Positions 6,101 through 7,457 of a DNA stretch of 7,457 bases are shown here, in pieces. Numbering within the stretch: the first letter of the stretch is position 1; every line of letters starts with the position of its first letter. Source of the DNA: Thermodesulfovibrionales bacterium (GTDB taxonomy: Bacteria > Nitrospirota > Thermodesulfovibrionia > Thermodesulfovibrionales > SM23-35); contig JALHSV010000389.1 in the NCBI GenBank assembly GCA_022865525.1, forward strand, positions 1 to 7,457. Reading direction: 5' to 3'. The notes beneath the pieces were generated by a model. It made no database searches. It had not been told where the DNA came from and saw only the letters and a program-made list of their open reading frames with translations. The position numbers were made by a program, and so were the translations under genes.

Positions 6101-6233
6101 TGATGGACAGACAACAGAAGCATTCATCCTCTGTGCCGAGAAGGCCCTTGCCCGGGCTTTTAACAAGGGAGGAGACAGGGTAGAGGTCTACTCCAAGGAA
6201 CAGCATGAGCGGGAAGAGGTTGAGCAGTACTGA
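3171..6233 (+). CDS. Soluble hybrid histidine kinase: Rossmann-GAF-HisKA-HATPase-REC-pseudoREC-degenerate GGDEF
   Basis: A 1020-residue protein with no membrane segment, so it senses a cytoplasmic signal. In order: a Rossmann-like nucleotide-binding fold at about 1-100 (glycine loop AGGNIGAS at 7-14, acidic Glu33 after strand 2, then VINVTG); a GAF domain at about 120-280; a coiled coil at about 280-330; HisKA with phospho-acceptor His341 (NMSHELRTP); and HATPase with N box (NLLSNAIKF, 456-464), DTGIGIS (501-507), FDEFEQ and GVGLGLAL (531-538). Receiver 1 (about 596-710) is intact: Glu602/Asp603/Asp604, Asp646, Ser676, Lys695. Receiver 2 (about 720-838) has Asn770 in place of the phospho-acceptor Asp. 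The GGDEF domain (about 848-1010) keeps DxLT, Asp884 and the inhibitory RxxD (Arg916, Asp919), but reads GGDSF (925-929) and has lost the guanine-contact Asn and Asp (Val892, Asn901). It overlaps the HD-GYP regulator by 8 bases and the methyltransferase by 29. Kinase function is confident; the ligand and the role of the GGDEF tail are inferred. Confidence 0.93.
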   Translation: MLRVAIAGGNIGASALISLLKGDANIELIGIYEKKPDAPGVILAKKWNIPVFDEVGLLCSENPEMVINVTGDVHLSNDIRLVSGSKTEVIEGIGARFLWEIIEKQKRAKIEAFKTIENQRVIFSLLSKIGGIEQLPDFLELLLEKALALVEAPAGSIALLEHDEMRFLASRGLSKKFDAHTAWSTMPGDITDVVLRDKEILSINDTLKSDYTRANSSLIEEKIRALLACPVLLRDTASGILFINDFKPRLFTERQKASLNLLAGLIGICLDRITLLGKIETLNLQSLQLMQTIENKTREIEELKENLEKKVTVRTGELEKINRELEYANQLKGRFIANMSHELRTPLNSIIGFSDVLLDRTFGELSDNQERYIKNIYTSGKHLLELINNILDIAKIESGKYEMVYETFLIDDVIGEVINTMKPLVENKFIEIVTAIGENINSIAADRVKLKQILYNLLSNAIKFTPEGGMVKVSVAREENPDRYYLAPVPGLEFIRFAVQDTGIGISPEDRERIFDEFEQASSSYAKQYGGVGLGLALTKKLVELHGGMITVESTIGEGSTFTFLIPVTSPVTETAVTGHLKAVSLNFPWMKEEAPLILVVEDDLATVELLTLHLTQAGYKVAHAFNGQEAIEKAKTLHPFAVTLDVLLPKKDGWEVLQELKIDKQTADIPVIIHSIVDNKDLAFALGAADYLMKPLDKEALIGKLEEISVSRGKKVLPVSVLIIESEDEVTQNFKDIFESQGFLIYTASTGKRGIELATLLRPGVILLNFTMPDMLGFDVISEIKENPSTKDIPVFILTERDLSVDDRITLVGKIERIVQKYSFDTKELIGHIKELEMLYPKRAGLIDDLTGVFSHRYFQIRLAQEVERATRYKLPLNLLLLDLDFFDQYVKNHGDYYGNITLKKVAELLRKNIRGSDIVVRYGGDSFAIILPNTVITAALSMSNRFNAIIKNYPFIYEDSQPKGHITASIGLTFLDGQTTEAFILCAEKALARAFNKGGDRVEVYSKEQHEREEVEQY

Positions 6234-6717
6234 GTCCTTCTACGATACCTTTGAAAGCCCCATCGGGATCCTGTATCTTATCTGTGCGGGGAAAACCCTT
6301 TGTGGAATCGATTTCCAGAACCCAGCCGGGGTGCTCCGCAAAGGGAAAGCACCCCCTCTGTTCAAAAAGGAACTGAAAGAATATTTTGAAAGCGGCAGAG
6401 AAGAATTCACCCAGAAAATAGGATTCATAAGCGGGACGGAATTCGAGAAGGCGGTCTGGCATGCCCTCACGGAGATCCCCTATGGAGAGACACGGACATA
6501 CAAATGGCTTGCTGAAAAAATCGGGAAGCCGAATGCATGTAGGGCTGTCGGTCAGGCACTCAGCCGTAACCCGATGCCTGTCATTATCCCGTGCCATCGT
6601 GTCATTGAATCAGATGGTTCGCTCGGCGGATACTCCGGCGGGATTGATATCAAGAGGCGATTATTGGATTTGGAATATTATCTTAAGTTAGGGAGGAAGG
6701 AGTTTCTTCATGAGTGA
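6205..6717 (+). CDS. ogt: Methylated-DNA-[protein]-cysteine S-methyltransferase
   Basis: A 170-residue DNA repair protein that takes the methyl group from O6-methylguanine (and O4-methylthymine) in DNA onto its own cysteine, in a single-use reaction. The active-site signature IIPCHRV (127-133) contains the acceptor Cys130. Upstream are the helix-turn-helix region FEKAVWHALTEIPYGETRTY (80-99) and RAVGQALSRNP (113-123) with the base-flipping arginine Arg113; downstream is the GGYSGG turn (141-146). Length suits the short Ogt/MGMT form without an Ada sensor domain. The start ATG 6205 lies inside the last 29 bases of the histidine kinase gene and has a good ribosome site (AAGGA at 6195-6199, five bases upstream), so the two genes are probably translated from one message. 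The N-terminal domain (about 10-70) is the usual poorly conserved one. The symbol ogt names the family; the specific orthologue is not proved. Confidence 0.93.
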   Translation: MSGKRLSSTESFYDTFESPIGILYLICAGKTLCGIDFQNPAGVLRKGKAPPLFKKELKEYFESGREEFTQKIGFISGTEFEKAVWHALTEIPYGETRTYKWLAEKIGKPNACRAVGQALSRNPMPVIIPCHRVIESDGSLGGYSGGIDIKRRLLDLEYYLKLGRKEFLHE

Positions 6718-7024
6718 AATCGTTGTCTTCATAACCGCATCAAAAGAGCAGGAGGCTGCGACAATCGCGCACGCACTTGTTGAAGCCAGGCTTGCAGGCT
6801 GCGTGAATATTGTAAAAAATATCCGTTCCATCTATAGCTGGGAAGGCAAGATAGAGGATGAGAAGGAAGTCCTCATGATCGCAAAAACAAAGAAGAAACT
6901 TTTTAAACCGCTTGAGAAAAAAGTGAAAGAGCTCCACAGTTATACGGTTCCTGAGATTATAGCTATGCCGGTTACTGAAGGTTCGGCAGATTATCTCAAG
7001 TGGCTGAAGAATGTAACAGGCTGA
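6710..7024 (+). CDS. cutA: CutA divalent-cation tolerance protein
   Basis: A 104-residue CutA1 protein, full length for the family. CutA forms a very stable trimer with a PII-like ferredoxin fold. It was named from copper-tolerance mutants, but its molecular role remains unsettled. Family hallmarks are present: VFITASKEQEA at the N-terminus, ARLAGCVNIV (with the conserved Cys and Asn), SIYSWEGKIEDEKEVLMIAK, and HSYTVPEIIAMPV near the end. No signal peptide is visible, so this is a cytoplasmic form. The ATG has a strong ribosome site (AAGGAG at 6697-6702, seven bases upstream) and overlaps the methyltransferase stop by 8 bases (ATGAGTGA), a classic coupled arrangement. Context gives no metal-specific clue, since neighbours are repair and amidase genes. 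Confidence 0.95.
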   Translation: MSEIVVFITASKEQEAATIAHALVEARLAGCVNIVKNIRSIYSWEGKIEDEKEVLMIAKTKKKLFKPLEKKVKELHSYTVPEIIAMPVTEGSADYLKWLKNVTG

Positions 7025-7031
7025 TAAGATC

Positions 7032-7457
7032 GTGATAAAAGCGGGTTTCTATCAATTTAATCCTGCTTTCGGGCGCGTAGAGGAGAATATCAAAAATGTC
7101 TTCTCTGCTCTGAGGGATGCTGATCTCCATCTCCTGGTCCTGCCGGAATTTTTCGCTACAGGCTACCAGTTCTCCTCACAGAAAGAGGCAGCAGAGCTTT
7201 CAGAAAAAATACCGGAAGGATTTACGACTAAAAGCCTTGTAAATCTGTCACGGAAAAAGAATCTGTATATTGTTGCAGGACTTCCGGAAAGCGATGGAGA
7301 CAGGTTTTTCAATAGCGCTGTGATTACCGGACCTGAAGGATTCATAGGTACATACCGTAAAACTCATCTTTTTTTTGAAGAGAAACTTTATTTCAGTGCC
7401 GGGGACACAGGGTTTCGCGTATGGGATACCGGGATAGGAAGCATAGGTATCATGATC
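7032..7457 (+). CDS. Nitrilase/carbon-nitrogen hydrolase family protein, 3' end missing
   Basis: This is the first 142 residues of a carbon-nitrogen hydrolase, a family whose members cleave amides or nitriles with a Glu-Lys-Cys triad. The start is GTG 7032, seven bases after the CutA stop. The ribosome site is weak, so coupling to CutA is likely. The frame stays open to the window edge. Visible hallmarks: the N-terminal strand IKAGFYQFNP; LVLPEFFATGY with the catalytic base Glu39; IVAGLPE; FNSAVITGPEG; and YRKTHLF with catalytic Lys110. The window stops at SIGIMI, just where the nucleophile cysteine would be expected next. The pattern is nearest to the omega-amidase/beta-ureidopropionase-like group of small soluble amidases (usually about 260-280 residues), so roughly half is missing. 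Substrate cannot be assigned. Confidence 0.9.
   Translation, partial: MIKAGFYQFNPAFGRVEENIKNVFSALRDADLHLLVLPEFFATGYQFSSQKEAAELSEKIPEGFTTKSLVNLSRKKNLYIVAGLPESDGDRFFNSAVITGPEGFIGTYRKTHLFFEEKLYFSAGDTGFRVWDTGIGSIGIMI

Noticed and set aside
5640..6206. A 188-codon open frame on the - strand
   Set aside because: It lies wholly opposite the GGDEF region of the kinase, has no recognisable motif, and the + frame is clearly protein-coding.
1..7457. CRISPR array, tRNA, rRNA, insertion sequence or phage genes
   Set aside because: No regularly spaced repeats, cloverleaf-like segments, transposase motifs or terminal inverted repeats were seen on either strand.

Overview
The window looks like a piece of chromosome from a Gram-negative bacterium. 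Base composition is roughly balanced. A TonB-type envelope protein implies an outer membrane, and the signalling genes are long, multi-domain and soluble. The style recalls Nitrospirota or former Deltaproteobacteria, but this is an impression from protein style and cannot be proved here. All recognised genes are on the + strand. No tRNA, rRNA, CRISPR array, insertion sequence or phage gene was seen.

Layout. (1) 1-891: the 3' part of a universal stress protein gene, followed 16 bases later by a small JAMM/MPN-type metalloprotease-like protein. (2) 892-1040: a stretch rich in nested inverted repeats, probably a terminator or structured leader. (3) about 984-2017: a small unrecognised ORF overlapping the start of a TonB-family protein (N-terminal anchor, proline-rich spacer, C-terminal TonB domain), with no ExbB/ExbD in view. 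(4) 2018-2173: a promoter-bearing gap. (5) 2159-6233: a two-gene signalling unit with an 8-base overlap. The first gene is a response regulator with an HD-GYP cyclic-di-GMP phosphodiesterase output. The second is a 1020-residue soluble hybrid histidine kinase. (6) 6205-7457: a methylated-DNA-protein cysteine methyltransferase, CutA, and the first 142 codons of a nitrilase-family amidohydrolase. These are joined to the kinase and to each other by overlaps or a 7-base gap.

How the genes may work together. The kinase begins with a Rossmann-like dinucleotide-binding module and a GAF domain, then HisKA and HATPase, one intact receiver, one receiver whose phospho-acceptor Asp is Asn, and a GGDEF domain with a degraded active site but an intact RxxD inhibitory site. 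The adjacent regulator degrades cyclic-di-GMP. The simplest reading is a cytoplasmic sensor of a nucleotide or redox cofactor that phosphorylates the HD-GYP regulator. The pseudo-GGDEF tail may read cyclic-di-GMP back into the kinase. This circuit is inferred and is the most interesting part of the window. The methyltransferase, CutA and nitrilase genes look like ordinary housekeeping or stress genes carried on the same transcript.
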